64,000 bases of DNA. Origin: Brevibacillus brevis. Lineage in GTDB: Bacteria; Bacillota; Bacilli; Brevibacillales; Brevibacillaceae. Shown one piece after another: positions 1 through 8,005 of this stretch. Where the stretch lies: assembly GCF_900637055.1 (NCBI RefSeq), contig NZ_LR134338.1:6039501-6103500 (forward strand), in the 5' to 3' direction. The notes beneath the pieces were generated by a model. That model had not been told where the DNA came from. It was given only the letters and a program-made list of their open reading frames with translations, and did not search any database. Position 1 is the first letter of the stretch. Every line of letters starts with the position of its first letter. The translations under genes and the position numbers were made by a program.

Positions 1-500
1 ACTTCAGTCAAACGACGAGCCAATTGGTGGGACATGCTGATCGGAAGTGGCATCAGCTCAGGTGTTTCATTGCAAGCAAAACCAAACATCAAACCTTGGT
101 CACCAGCACCAATTGCTTCGATCTCAGCGTCAGTCATTTTGCCTTCGCGTGCTTCCAATGCTTGGTCTACACCAAGTGCAATGTCAGCGGACTGCTCGCC
201 AATTGCAGTAATAACACCGCAAGTGTCAGCGTCAAAACCGAATTTCGCACGGTCATAACCGATTTCACGAATGGTTTCACGAACGAGCTTTTGGATATCC
301 ACATAAGTGTTTGTAGTGATTTCACCTGCTACGAGAACCAAACCAGTAGTTACGGAAGTTTCGCAAGCTACGCGAGCGTTTGGATCTTTGGACAGGATCG
401 CATCCAAGATGGAGTCGGAAATTTGGTCACAAATTTTATCCGGATGTCCTTCAGTTACAGATTCGGATGTAAACAGACGACGACCTTTTTGCAAAGCCAT
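1..500 (-). CDS. metK: S-adenosylmethionine synthetase, N-terminal part (cut by window edge)
   Basis: MetK makes S-adenosylmethionine from methionine and ATP in the cytoplasm. The visible 166 residues run from MALQKGRRLFTSESVTEGHP, the family's highly conserved N-terminus, through GHPDKICDQISDSILD and the GAGDQGLMFGFA motif that belongs to the nucleotide/methionine-binding core. The gene starts at an ATG at 500 with an AGGAGG-type ribosome binding site just upstream. The C-terminal half lies outside the window. Expression is controlled by the SAM-I riboswitch and terminator directly upstream. It also supplies the methyl donor used by the capping-type methyltransferase in the glycan locus, though this link is only general metabolism. 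Confidence 0.97.
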   Translation of the reverse strand, partial: MALQKGRRLFTSESVTEGHPDKICDQISDSILDAILSKDPNARVACETSVTTGLVLVAGEITTNTYVDIQKLVRETIREIGYDRAKFGFDADTCGVITAIGEQSADIALGVDQALEAREGKMTDAEIEAIGAGDQGLMFGFACNETPELMPLPISMSHQLARRLTE

Positions 501-570
501 GAGAAAATACCTCCTTTGACCTCATACAAATAGTGTGGTAGCCGAGTCAGGATTTTATCTACGAAAACGC

Positions 571-612
571 AAATAAAAAACCTTTTCCATTTTTAGGAGG
601 AAAAGGTTTGAG
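571..612 (-). terminator. Riboswitch expression-platform terminator before metK
   Basis: On the minus strand AACCTTTTCC and GGAAAAGGTT form a 10-bp stem followed by a T-rich run. It sits between the SAM-I aptamer and metK, where a SAM-bound aptamer would let the terminator form. Confidence 0.9.
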
Positions 613-632
613 CGTTTTTTGCTTCCTTCATC

Positions 633-734
633 CTCTTATCGGCCAGAACAGATGTCCGTTCTGCTGGTTAGCACCGCTCGATATCGGTTGCCGGGCTTCA
701 TAGGGCCAGTCCCTCCGCCTGCTCTGGATAAGAG
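633..734 (-). promoter_or_regulatory. SAM-I (S-box) riboswitch aptamer
   Basis: Minus strand. The P1 stem is CTCTTATC (734-727) with GATAAGAG (640-633). Between them are the S-box hallmarks: AGAGCAGGCGGAGGGACTGG, then a GAAGCCCGGCAACC-type segment and the GGTGCTAA motif. It lies upstream of metK, the classical target of S-box control in Firmicutes. High SAM should favour the downstream terminator and switch metK off. Confidence 0.95.
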
Positions 735-751
735 TATCCATTACGGATAAT

Positions 752-780
752 AGAATAATTGTTTTTTTCAGAGATGTCAA
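752..780 (-). promoter_or_regulatory. SigA-type promoter of the metK leader
   Basis: Minus strand TTGACA at 780-775, a 17-nt spacer, and TATTCT at 757-752. Transcription would begin just ahead of the SAM-I aptamer. Confidence 0.75.
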
Positions 781-795
781 TAGGAAAAATTTTAC

Positions 796-3372
796 TTATA
801 ATTGATAAGCTTTGGAAAGTACCACAACTACCTCGGCGCGAGTTGCCCTTCCATTCGGTTTAAAGGAAGATCCGTACCCACTGAGCCAATTTTTAGATGT
901 CAAAGCCTCAATGGCAGGAGAAGCCCAATGACTCGTTGGCACATCCTGATAATTCGAGGTACCACGGTTATACATCAAAACATCACGTGCCCGCGCGATC
1001 ATTACCGCCATCTCTGCACGCGATATCGGCTGATCCGGCTTCATTTCATTCTTCGGGTACCCTTTCAAAATTCCTAATTGATAGGCTACACCTAGGTTGT
1101 GATACGCCCAGTGCCGCTTTGGCATATCCCGGAAGGCCGTTTTTCCTGTGTAGGTAGTCGCTACCTTGGAACCGGTCGCACGCATCGATTTAAGCAGCAT
1201 CGTCGCAAACTCTGCACGGGTCACTGCCTGATTCGGCTTGAACGACGCATCATTAAATCCATTTACTATACCGCGAGAGCTTAGTCTGACGATCTCTGAG
1301 CGCGCCCAGTGGTCCGAAATATCGCGATACCCTGCTACCAATTTCTGCTGCGTCACCGTGAGTCGGTACGAATCATATTTGAACGCAGTACCGCTATTGA
1401 GGCGTACATAGTATTTTCCCGGCTGCAAGCGCACCCCGATAATGTCCTTCCCACTATTGGAAAGCTCGGCTACCTCATTCGTCGAAGCAAGTGCATAGTT
1501 CATGTTTCGATCGCTGTAGAGTGCGAAACGAAAGCCACTCTCCACAGGAATATACGGCGCTCGGAATGTCACGTATGATTCGCTATTGACAGTAAATTGG
1601 AACCAGTCGGAATCAGTTGCTGTCGGAATTGTTCCTGACATCACTGTCCCACCGCTTAACGGAGACGCTTTTTGATAGGTATCATTCGGCTCATTGAAAT
1701 CTTTTTTAACTGGCGTGTATCCCAAATCCAGCTGGTATTCGCCATTGACTGCATTCCGCGAATACTCGCTCACACGGATGTAATATTTACCCGGGGAAAC
1801 CTCTTTACTAACCCGCTCTGTCGGATTGTCCTTTGTCCCATTATCGTATAGAGGATCCCAGACTACTGATTTCTGGCCGGGCGCTTGTTTACCAAGACCC
1901 AGCAACAAATCCACTCGCTTGTTGTCAGGGCTAACAGAAACATCTAAATGCCCGTACTCACGAACGTAGTAGGAGAACCAATCCTGATCGCCTTCATCAT
2001 GAAAATTGCCTGTCACACTGATTTGGTTCCCTACAAGCGGTCTGGCCGTTTCTTGTGTATCGTTCGGTTCATTTCGGTCAGGATTGATCAAAAATTTACT
2101 CGTCAACACGTATGTAAAAGCGTTGTTGACGCCTCCACTGCGCATTAAGCGGATGTTCATTCTTCCTGCCTTGACCGGAACCGTTATCGTATCGCCATTC
2201 CCGAAGTACTGTGTAATCGGTTGACGATTCTCAGGGTAAAAGGTAGCAGCCATCGCCGAAGAAATACCCGATGTCACTGTAGCCGTAAAGCTGACCTTTC
2301 CATCGTAAGGGATGTCCATCTTTAGCCAATCTACGGTATCTTTTGGACCCAAATTGCCACGTATTTGTGACTCAATCGGAAACGCCTTCGCTTTGGAAGA
2401 AGAATCATTCGGCTCTAAAAAGTCGTAAGAAAGTGCCGTTTTTACTGCTTTGTTGACATCTAACAAGCCGTATCCAGTCTTCCGGTCCCATCCTTTCTCC
2501 CCCAAGTCAGTAGCCGTTTGATAAAGCAATTGCCTCACATCAAATGGACTGAGATTAGGATGCCGAGCGAGAATGAGCGCAGCTGCACCAGCTACTTGCG
2601 GTGCCGCCGCTGAAGTACCACTAAACGAGCCGTATTTTCCCCCGAGCTTTGTTGTGTATACATTCAACCCAGGAGCTACCAAATTCAGTTCAGGCCCCGT
2701 ATTTGCCTGATACAAGACTTCATTGTTACTCCTCACAGCCCCTACCGCTACGACAGTTGGATACGCAGCTGGATACGCCACACGGCTACTTTCATTACCA
2801 CTCGCTGCAACCAAAACGGCTCCGCTTCTCTCCGCTCGTTGTACAGCAGCTGCCAACGACTTAGAGTAAGCCATACTGCTAAAGGACATCACAATGACTT
2901 TGGCACCACGATCCAAAGCTACATTGATGCCTTTCGCAATCAGTTCAACATCCGATGACGCCTTGCTATTCAAGATTTTAATTGGTAAAATCCTGGCATT
3001 CCAAAGAACACCTGAAACACCGATATTATTATTTCCACTAGCAGCAAGAACACCGGCTACTTCTGTGCCGTGCCCGTTGTCGTCCTGTGCTGACTTCCCA
3101 GGATTGACGAGATTCACACCTGGCAAAAGGTTGCCCTTTAAATCCGGGTGTTTATAATCTGCCCCAGTATCCAATACAGCAATAATAATCTGCTCATTGC
3201 TATTTACCGTTGGCCAAGCTCTATCTGCTTTAATTTGACTTAGATGCAGCTGGTTGGTCAAATAGTAGTCATTGGATGCCGGAGGCGCTGCTGCGAAGAC
3301 TGATTGGTTGTTTGCCATAATGAGCGTGACCATTAATGTAACAGTCACTGACATGTTCACTGATCTTTTCAT
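796..3372 (-). CDS. Secreted subtilisin-like serine protease with PPC domains and three SLH anchors
   Basis: An 858-residue exported protease of family S8. An N-terminal signal peptide (about residues 1-28, ending AAP/A) is followed by a subtilase domain with the full catalytic triad: Asp in AVLDTGADYKHPDL, His in DDNGHGTEVAG and Ser in SFSGTSAAAPQVAG. The middle holds repeated beta-rich regions with the EPNDT.. signature of pre-peptidase C-terminal (PPC) domains. The last 180 residues contain three SLH modules, each ending in a TRAE/SRAE motif, which bind secondary cell wall polymers. So it is likely held at the cell wall, where it could process S-layer or other exported proteins (inference). 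The ribosome site GAAGGAAGGA has a rather long spacing to the ATG. It is not obviously co-transcribed with the SLAP genes, since a terminator lies between them. Confidence 0.93.
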   Translation of the reverse strand: MKRSVNMSVTVTLMVTLIMANNQSVFAAAPPASNDYYLTNQLHLSQIKADRAWPTVNSNEQIIIAVLDTGADYKHPDLKGNLLPGVNLVNPGKSAQDDNGHGTEVAGVLAASGNNNIGVSGVLWNARILPIKILNSKASSDVELIAKGINVALDRGAKVIVMSFSSMAYSKSLAAAVQRAERSGAVLVAASGNESSRVAYPAAYPTVVAVGAVRSNNEVLYQANTGPELNLVAPGLNVYTTKLGGKYGSFSGTSAAAPQVAGAAALILARHPNLSPFDVRQLLYQTATDLGEKGWDRKTGYGLLDVNKAVKTALSYDFLEPNDSSSKAKAFPIESQIRGNLGPKDTVDWLKMDIPYDGKVSFTATVTSGISSAMAATFYPENRQPITQYFGNGDTITVPVKAGRMNIRLMRSGGVNNAFTYVLTSKFLINPDRNEPNDTQETARPLVGNQISVTGNFHDEGDQDWFSYYVREYGHLDVSVSPDNKRVDLLLGLGKQAPGQKSVVWDPLYDNGTKDNPTERVSKEVSPGKYYIRVSEYSRNAVNGEYQLDLGYTPVKKDFNEPNDTYQKASPLSGGTVMSGTIPTATDSDWFQFTVNSESYVTFRAPYIPVESGFRFALYSDRNMNYALASTNEVAELSNSGKDIIGVRLQPGKYYVRLNSGTAFKYDSYRLTVTQQKLVAGYRDISDHWARSEIVRLSSRGIVNGFNDASFKPNQAVTRAEFATMLLKSMRATGSKVATTYTGKTAFRDMPKRHWAYHNLGVAYQLGILKGYPKNEMKPDQPISRAEMAVMIARARDVLMYNRGTSNYQDVPTSHWASPAIEALTSKNWLSGYGSSFKPNGRATRAEVVVVLSKAYQL

Positions 3373-3514
3373 GTAAAACAGTCCTTCCTTCTCTCCCCTG
3401 CAAAAGTAGCAGTCTAAAAGGAATTCAGGTATTTGTCATCTGGTCTTTAGCATAGCGGATGAAAAGGGGGACACGCAACCCTCATTCTCCAATATTTGGA
3501 ACGCTTTCACAGAA

Positions 3515-3551
3515 GAAAACCCTTTTCACCATCGGCAAAAAGGGTTTTTCT
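3515..3551 (-). terminator. Terminator of the SLAP operon
   Basis: Minus strand AAACCCTTTT, a short loop, AAAAGGGTTTT and further T's, directly after the third SLAP gene's stop codon. Confidence 0.8.
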
Positions 3552-3553
3552 CC

Positions 3554-4549
3554 TTACTGTAACAAACCTTTATTGTCTTCTACTTCAGGTGTTACCTGAG
3601 CTTTTTCTTTTTTTCGTTGTTGCGCTTTCGGAATAAAGGCAGTCAGTTCAGCAATATTTACCGCTTCTTTTTTAAAGGAAGAGGAAGGAATATCGAACGC
3701 CCACACGCGATGGCTGTTCGCTTCTACCTTCATGTTTTCCAACGTAAAGTGTACACGTGCTACCGTATCGCCTGCTTTATCATGAACAATAATTGGCACT
3801 TCGGTAAACTCCAGACGTTTTCCTAATCCGTTACGGAAAGCAACGATAACCTTCAAGCCGTTATCTTCACCAGGCTTGATATCGAGGACTTGCAAATCTA
3901 CTTCGCCCTCAACAATCGGGTTCGCCTCTTCAGCCTGTTGCAAATACTGCTCCGACTCATCTGCACTCAGACCCCAGTTATAATTTTGGTTGTCCTCTAC
4001 TCCGTGCTTTTTAGGCTTGATAAAAGTCAGCATCAGAGGGATCTCTTTTTCAGGGATCCGGTCGAACTCATCCCAACGGAACATAAATTCCATCGGGCGA
4101 CTGGACATTTCTCCTACTGGTCCTGAGGCAATCAGGTCAAACGTTTTTCTCGCGACCTCTTCTCCGTCCTCCGTAACCAAAGACAACGGGAGCTTTTGAA
4201 GCAAAACGCTGCGCTCTGTCGCATTACGAATGTAGGTAAGAACCAGATAACCATCATTAGTAACCTGCGTGAAGAACGGAATGATACCGACTTCGTTACG
4301 AACAACCGGAGGCATTTCATCATGCGCGTATTGCAACAGCTCCTGCTCAGCGTCATCCAATTGATTTTCCCAAGGACCATTCATCACCAAAAACAGTTCC
4401 TTCGAGTCCACACGGTTCGCAGATTGCTGCGGATTATCCAGTCCGGATACACCCAGATAAAACTCTCTATGAAGATTCTCATGAATATCTTCGCGTACTT
4501 GCTCCAAGCTCTCTTTGGAACCAAACCAATTTTCCAATAACCAACTCAT
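3554..4549 (-). CDS. SLAP-domain protein 1 (accessory Sec S-layer assembly protein family)
   Basis: A 331-residue cytoplasmic-looking protein: no signal peptide, acidic, with an N-terminal amphipathic stretch MSWLLENWFGSKESLEQV. Two copies of the same beta-rich module follow (about residues 60-170 and 190-305), each with the pattern of an acidic helix, VxxxGxxxxV, a YIRN/AFRN turn, then a hydrophobic strand and a conserved W/F-xF near the end. This matches the duplicated SLAP domain of S-layer assembly proteins known from SecA2-dependent S-layer export in Bacillus anthracis (SlaP). It is the last of three adjacent paralogs and the most diverged. Function in S-layer export is inferred from family and from the nearby S-layer operon; no secA2 is in the window. 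A lysine-rich C-terminal tail is present. Confidence 0.8.
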   Translation of the reverse strand: MSWLLENWFGSKESLEQVREDIHENLHREFYLGVSGLDNPQQSANRVDSKELFLVMNGPWENQLDDAEQELLQYAHDEMPPVVRNEVGIIPFFTQVTNDGYLVLTYIRNATERSVLLQKLPLSLVTEDGEEVARKTFDLIASGPVGEMSSRPMEFMFRWDEFDRIPEKEIPLMLTFIKPKKHGVEDNQNYNWGLSADESEQYLQQAEEANPIVEGEVDLQVLDIKPGEDNGLKVIVAFRNGLGKRLEFTEVPIIVHDKAGDTVARVHFTLENMKVEANSHRVWAFDIPSSSFKKEAVNIAELTAFIPKAQQRKKEKAQVTPEVEDNKGLLQ

Positions 4550-4589
4550 ATAGCAACCTCCTCTTTCCCATCCTGAAAAAATGTGCGTT

Positions 4590-5552
4590 CTACTCTACAG
4601 TAAGCGCCCATCTTTTCAGGTCGGCATCAGGCTTTTTCACAAATTTAGGCGGGAATACAATCAGCCACGGACGGCTGTTTCCAGGCTTCACCCGAATGGA
4701 GCTTGCATCCAGAGAACCTGTCGCAACTACATCTCCATCCGAATCCGAAATCGTAAACTTGAGTTTTTCCGGACGGTAATCATGGCTGAGTCCATTTCGG
4801 AAAAGCATGGCTACCACCAAGTTTCCTTCGTCGGTTTTTCGGATGTCAAAACCGGTTACTTCCACCGTATTAATAGGAACCAACGGCAAAGACTGTGTCA
4901 ATGCTTCCAGACGATCCTTTTGACGATCAGTCATGCGCTTCTCCATTTCAGGATCAAGCTCCAGTGTACGAGGCCAAACATGTGTATTGCTACCGGCCTT
5001 CATTACCACTTTCCAACGGCTAAAGGTGAAATTCTCATGCAAATAGCTTTCTTCCGGGAATAAAACCTCCCATGGACGGCTGGAATGCGGTGGAATAGCC
5101 CCCATATCTGACAAATTCACTCTGATCCGCGCAAAAGGCTTGTCGTCCAGATAAATCGCTAATCCTACGTTTTTAATACGCACAGGTTTATTTGTGGCAT
5201 TGCGGAAAAACATAGCGACAGTCATTCCGTTTGGCTGTGGAATCATACTGAAGCCTGTTACGCTAATCATGCCTGGTACCATTTCAGGCAATTCTGCTTG
5301 CAAAAAGCGGAGAGTATACTTTTTCTCCGAATCCAGCTCACTTTCCCATATCGGGCTCAAGGATAGCTCGGTTCGAATTTTCTCAGCCTTCATAGCAGAC
5401 TTTTCCGGTCCACCATTGCTATCCATTTCGACTTCGTTGCTAGTCATGGAAGCCAAATCAATTGTCGACTCTTCCTGAATCTCTTTTTTCAGATCCTCCA
5501 GGGAGCGTTTCTGCTGATCTTTACCTAACAAATTCTTCATAAAGGAAAACAT
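4590..5552 (-). CDS. SLAP-domain protein 2 (accessory Sec S-layer assembly protein family)
   Basis: A 320-residue paralog of its two neighbours. The start is taken as the ATG at 5552 because GAGGAGG lies 6-7 nt upstream and the resulting N-terminus MFSFMKNLLGK matches MLSFLKNLMGN of SLAP protein 3. Two SLAP modules are seen: the first around LSPIWESELDSEKKYTLRF through FFRNATNKPVRI to SRPWEVLF, the second from MTDRQKDRLEALTQSLPLV through LFRNGLSH to SRPWLIVFPP. No signal peptide or membrane segment. The three genes are closely spaced on the same strand and probably form one operon. By family it should assist Sec-dependent S-layer secretion; what distinguishes the three copies is unknown. Confidence 0.82.
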   Translation of the reverse strand: MFSFMKNLLGKDQQKRSLEDLKKEIQEESTIDLASMTSNEVEMDSNGGPEKSAMKAEKIRTELSLSPIWESELDSEKKYTLRFLQAELPEMVPGMISVTGFSMIPQPNGMTVAMFFRNATNKPVRIKNVGLAIYLDDKPFARIRVNLSDMGAIPPHSSRPWEVLFPEESYLHENFTFSRWKVVMKAGSNTHVWPRTLELDPEMEKRMTDRQKDRLEALTQSLPLVPINTVEVTGFDIRKTDEGNLVVAMLFRNGLSHDYRPEKLKFTISDSDGDVVATGSLDASSIRVKPGNSRPWLIVFPPKFVKKPDADLKRWALTVE

Positions 5553-5645
5553 ATGATACCTCCTCACACGTCCGGGCACGAACGAAGCTTCTCTTATCAT
5601 CATAAACGTTTTAGACTAGCCCATGCAAATTGGTCTCTCGAAAAC

Positions 5646-6593
5646 TCAAGCTCCTTGGGGTACGCTCACTTTCCAACGAGACAAATCTGGCGCTTCCTTT
5701 TGGATGCTTGCCGGCGGAAAAATAAACACCCACGGCTTGCTGGTATTTGCATTGACAGTCAGACCATCCAGTTCAAATAAGCCCTCTGCCACTTTATCTC
5801 CACTCGCATCAAACAGCACCAACGGCAATTTTTCAAAGGAAAGGGACTGCGCAGAGCCGTTGCGTATCAGAAGCATGACATGAAGATCGCCTTCTGACGA
5901 ACGACCAAGCTGTACACTCTGGATATTGACCTCTCCCTCTTTTAATGCAGGAAGATTCTTGGCTAACTGAATCAAGTAAGTTTTCTGTTCTTCAGACAAC
6001 GCCTTAATCCAGGATTCCTCTAGCTCTAGCTGCTGTGGCAGAACCATTTTCTTCTCGGCCAATTCAAAAGCAATTTTCCAATTTGCCAAAAGAACATCCA
6101 CTTTCAGGAAGTGTTCTCTATCAAATACAAACGACCACGGCCTTGCGGAACGCGGTGGAATTTCCCCGATCTCGCTCAGATCGAACGTCTGGCGGGTAAA
6201 CAGCTCCTGATCACCGAACAGTACCACCAGTGTCGTCTCATTCAGGCGTACAGGTTCATCAGAACTGTTCCGGATGAACGCTGTCACTTCAATCCCTTCA
6301 TCATGCGGAACAAGAGCAGTCCCTGCCAGAGAGATATTCCCCGCCTGCAATGGAGTCAGTTCTTGAGCCATAAAGGAGAGCGAATACTTCTCCTGTGGAC
6401 TAAGCTTTTCTTCCCATGATTTATGCAGGGAGAGCGTTGTGATGACGCCAGAAGATGCATCCTGTATCTGGCTTACTTCTTGATGTGACTGTGCGGTATC
6501 AGAAGCGGACAAGATCGATTCCTCCTGAACCTGCTCTTGTACCTCTCTCGCTGTTGGTTTATTCCCCATTAAATTCTTCAAGAAGGATAACAT
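5646..6593 (-). CDS. SLAP-domain protein 3 (accessory Sec S-layer assembly protein family)
   Basis: First gene of the three-gene SLAP operon, 315 residues. N-terminus MLSFLKNLMGNKPTAREVQ could form an amphipathic helix able to touch the membrane. Two SLAP modules follow: LSPQEKYSLSF...TAFIRNSSDEPVRL...SARPWSFVF and LSEEQKTYLIQ...LLIRNGSAQSLSF...SKPWVFIFPP. The conserved RN turn and the KPWVF/RPWSF strand recur in all three paralogs. Cytoplasmic by sequence. A good SigA-type promoter lies about 55 nt upstream of the start. Role in S-layer export is inferred from the SlaP family. Confidence 0.82.
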   Translation of the reverse strand: MLSFLKNLMGNKPTAREVQEQVQEESILSASDTAQSHQEVSQIQDASSGVITTLSLHKSWEEKLSPQEKYSLSFMAQELTPLQAGNISLAGTALVPHDEGIEVTAFIRNSSDEPVRLNETTLVVLFGDQELFTRQTFDLSEIGEIPPRSARPWSFVFDREHFLKVDVLLANWKIAFELAEKKMVLPQQLELEESWIKALSEEQKTYLIQLAKNLPALKEGEVNIQSVQLGRSSEGDLHVMLLIRNGSAQSLSFEKLPLVLFDASGDKVAEGLFELDGLTVNANTSKPWVFIFPPASIQKEAPDLSRWKVSVPQGA

Positions 6594-6646
6594 ATCGTCG
6601 CTCCCAACTTTTCTCTACATCTATATACAGTTTGCATTCGTCATCC

Positions 6647-6674
6647 ACTATAGCATAGTGACATCCTTTTGCAA
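6647..6674 (-). promoter_or_regulatory. SigA-type promoter of the SLAP operon
   Basis: Minus strand TTGCAA (6674-6669), 16-nt spacer, TATAGT (6652-6647) with an upstream TG (TGCTATAGT, extended -10). Confidence 0.65.
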
Positions 6675-6838
6675 CATAGAAAACTTGGCATTACAAGCAG
6701 CAATGAAACGGCTTTTGCAACCATAGAACAGAGCTATTCGTAATAGTAGTTATGTTAGGATACCCGTATGAAGCAGATGATGTCAAGGAATGGAAAGCTA
6801 TCCTTACTTCAAAGGTCGACACCTATTAGATGTTAAAG

Positions 6839-6867
6839 TTTACATTATTATTCAATATTGCTAGAAT
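6839..6867 (+). promoter_or_regulatory. Plus-strand promoter in the SLAP/epimerase gap
   Basis: TTTACA at 6839-6844, a 17-nt spacer and TAGAAT at 6862-6867. It points away from both flanking genes' coding direction and towards an intrinsic terminator only about 70 nt further on. Confidence 0.55.
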
Positions 6868-6874
6868 ATAAGTG

Positions 6875-6936
6875 TCTAAACAAATAACTTGGGGAAGCAC
6901 CATTTACCAACTGACCAGCTCAGTTGGTCTTTTTTC
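6875..6936 (+). ncRNA. Candidate small RNA (about 60 nt)
   Basis: The interval is bounded by a SigA-like promoter and by a perfect 9-bp terminator stem (ACCAACTGA at 6906-6914 with TCAGTTGGT at 6920-6928) followed by CTTTTTTC. All genes nearby are on the other strand, so the plus-strand terminator has no gene to serve. The predicted transcript is unstructured for about 30 nt, including a G-rich CTTGGGGAAG stretch, and contains no credible open frame. The rest of the 450-base gap (6594-7043) holds the SLAP promoter and the terminator of the glycan operon. Confidence 0.45.
6906..6936 (+). terminator. Plus-strand intrinsic terminator with no associated gene
   Basis: Nine-base-pair perfect stem, CCAGC loop, then a C followed by six T's. 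The same hairpin read on the minus strand is not followed by T's, which fixes its direction. Confidence 0.8.
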
Positions 6937-6962
6937 TATCATGGGGATAAACAAATATTCGT

Positions 6963-7003
6963 ACAAAAAATAAAGGACCTGCCTTTTACTGGCTGGTCCT
7001 TCA
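6963..7003 (-). terminator. Terminator of the large glycan operon
   Basis: Minus strand AAGGACCAGCC, loop, GGCAGGTCCTT, then TATTTTTT. It lies about 40 nt after the stop codon of the epimerase gene. Confidence 0.85.
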
Positions 7004-7043
7004 GATTTGATTACCACGTTTACTATTTACTTAAACCGAAGGA

Positions 7044-7964
7044 TTACATAATCGCTAATTGTAGTTTCCAATCCAACGTCTCTCGAATCCCATCAGTTAA
7101 ACTTGTTTTAGGTACCCACCCTAATTTATCCATAATGTGAGAATTAGATAAAACAGAATGATTAATGTCACCTAATCTTGAATCTACATAAATAGGTGCT
7201 CCCTGTCCACTTAATAAATTGTTAAACAGGTTGTACAGCTCGTTTAAACTTGTGGAAATTCCTGTGGAAACATTAAAGATTTCTCCATCTCCTGCTTGCA
7301 GTGCAAGTACATTTGCTCTAGCGATATCCTTTACAAACACAAAATCACGTGTGGTGCTCCCATCTCCATATATAATTGGTGATTCTCCTCTGCTGAATAA
7401 ATCAGTGAAAATAGAGACTACACCGCTTTCTCCATTTGAAGACTGCCTTGGGCCATACACATTGGCATATCGTAAAATAGTAAAATCGATACCATACAGG
7501 TCATGATACATCCTCAAATATTCTTCTGATGTCTTTTTAGTTAAGCCGTACGGAGAAACTGGCTTCAACGGATGACTCTCTTTAATAGGCAATTCAATGG
7601 GCATTCCGTATACAGCAGCTGTCGAAGCAAATATTACTTTTCTTACTTGATGCTTCCGAGCTGCTTCTAAAAGATTGAGTAGCCCTGTTAAATTCACCTG
7701 AAGATCTGTAATCGGGTCTCTTAAAGAATTTGGTACGCTAACCTGCCCAGCCTGATGTATGACAATGTCAAACTTTTCTCTAGAAAAGAGCGAATGCAAA
7801 TCAGCTCTAATATCTTGTTTAATGATTCGAACGTCCCTAGTGAGATTCCCCTTTTTCCCAACAGATAAATTGTCCAACACGACAACGTGATGTCCACACT
7901 CAATTAATTCATCTACAATATGGGAACCTATAAAACCTGCCCCTCCAGTTACGAGTACTTTCAT
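7044..7964 (-). CDS. NAD-dependent sugar-nucleotide epimerase/dehydratase (extended SDR)
   Basis: A 306-residue extended short-chain dehydrogenase of the UDP-hexose 4-epimerase type. The start is the ATG at 7964, preceded by GAGGAGACTTTA, giving MKVLVTGGAGFIGSHIVDEL with the GxxGxxG NAD-binding motif right at the N-terminus. The catalytic YxxxK lies in SPYGLTKKTSEEY, after the usual ASTAAVYG strand, and the substrate region RYANVYGPRQ is typical of GalE/WbpP-like enzymes. It probably supplies a C4-epimerised UDP-sugar (such as UDP-Gal, UDP-GalNAc or the uronic acid form) for the glycan. Exact substrate cannot be read from sequence. Last gene of the operon. Confidence 0.9.
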   Translation of the reverse strand: MKVLVTGGAGFIGSHIVDELIECGHHVVVLDNLSVGKKGNLTRDVRIIKQDIRADLHSLFSREKFDIVIHQAGQVSVPNSLRDPITDLQVNLTGLLNLLEAARKHQVRKVIFASTAAVYGMPIELPIKESHPLKPVSPYGLTKKTSEEYLRMYHDLYGIDFTILRYANVYGPRQSSNGESGVVSIFTDLFSRGESPIIYGDGSTTRDFVFVKDIARANVLALQAGDGEIFNVSTGISTSLNELYNLFNNLLSGQGAPIYVDSRLGDINHSVLSNSHIMDKLGWVPKTSLTDGIRETLDWKLQLAIM

Positions 7965-8005
7965 TAAAGTCTCCTCTTCACGCATTTGTGACGGCTTCTA
8001 TCTTC

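Noticed and set aside
6752..6829. A 25-codon plus-strand open frame starting MLGYPYEADDVKEWKAIL
   Set aside because: No ribosome binding site, and it lies upstream of the small-RNA promoter. It could be a relic but nothing supports expression.
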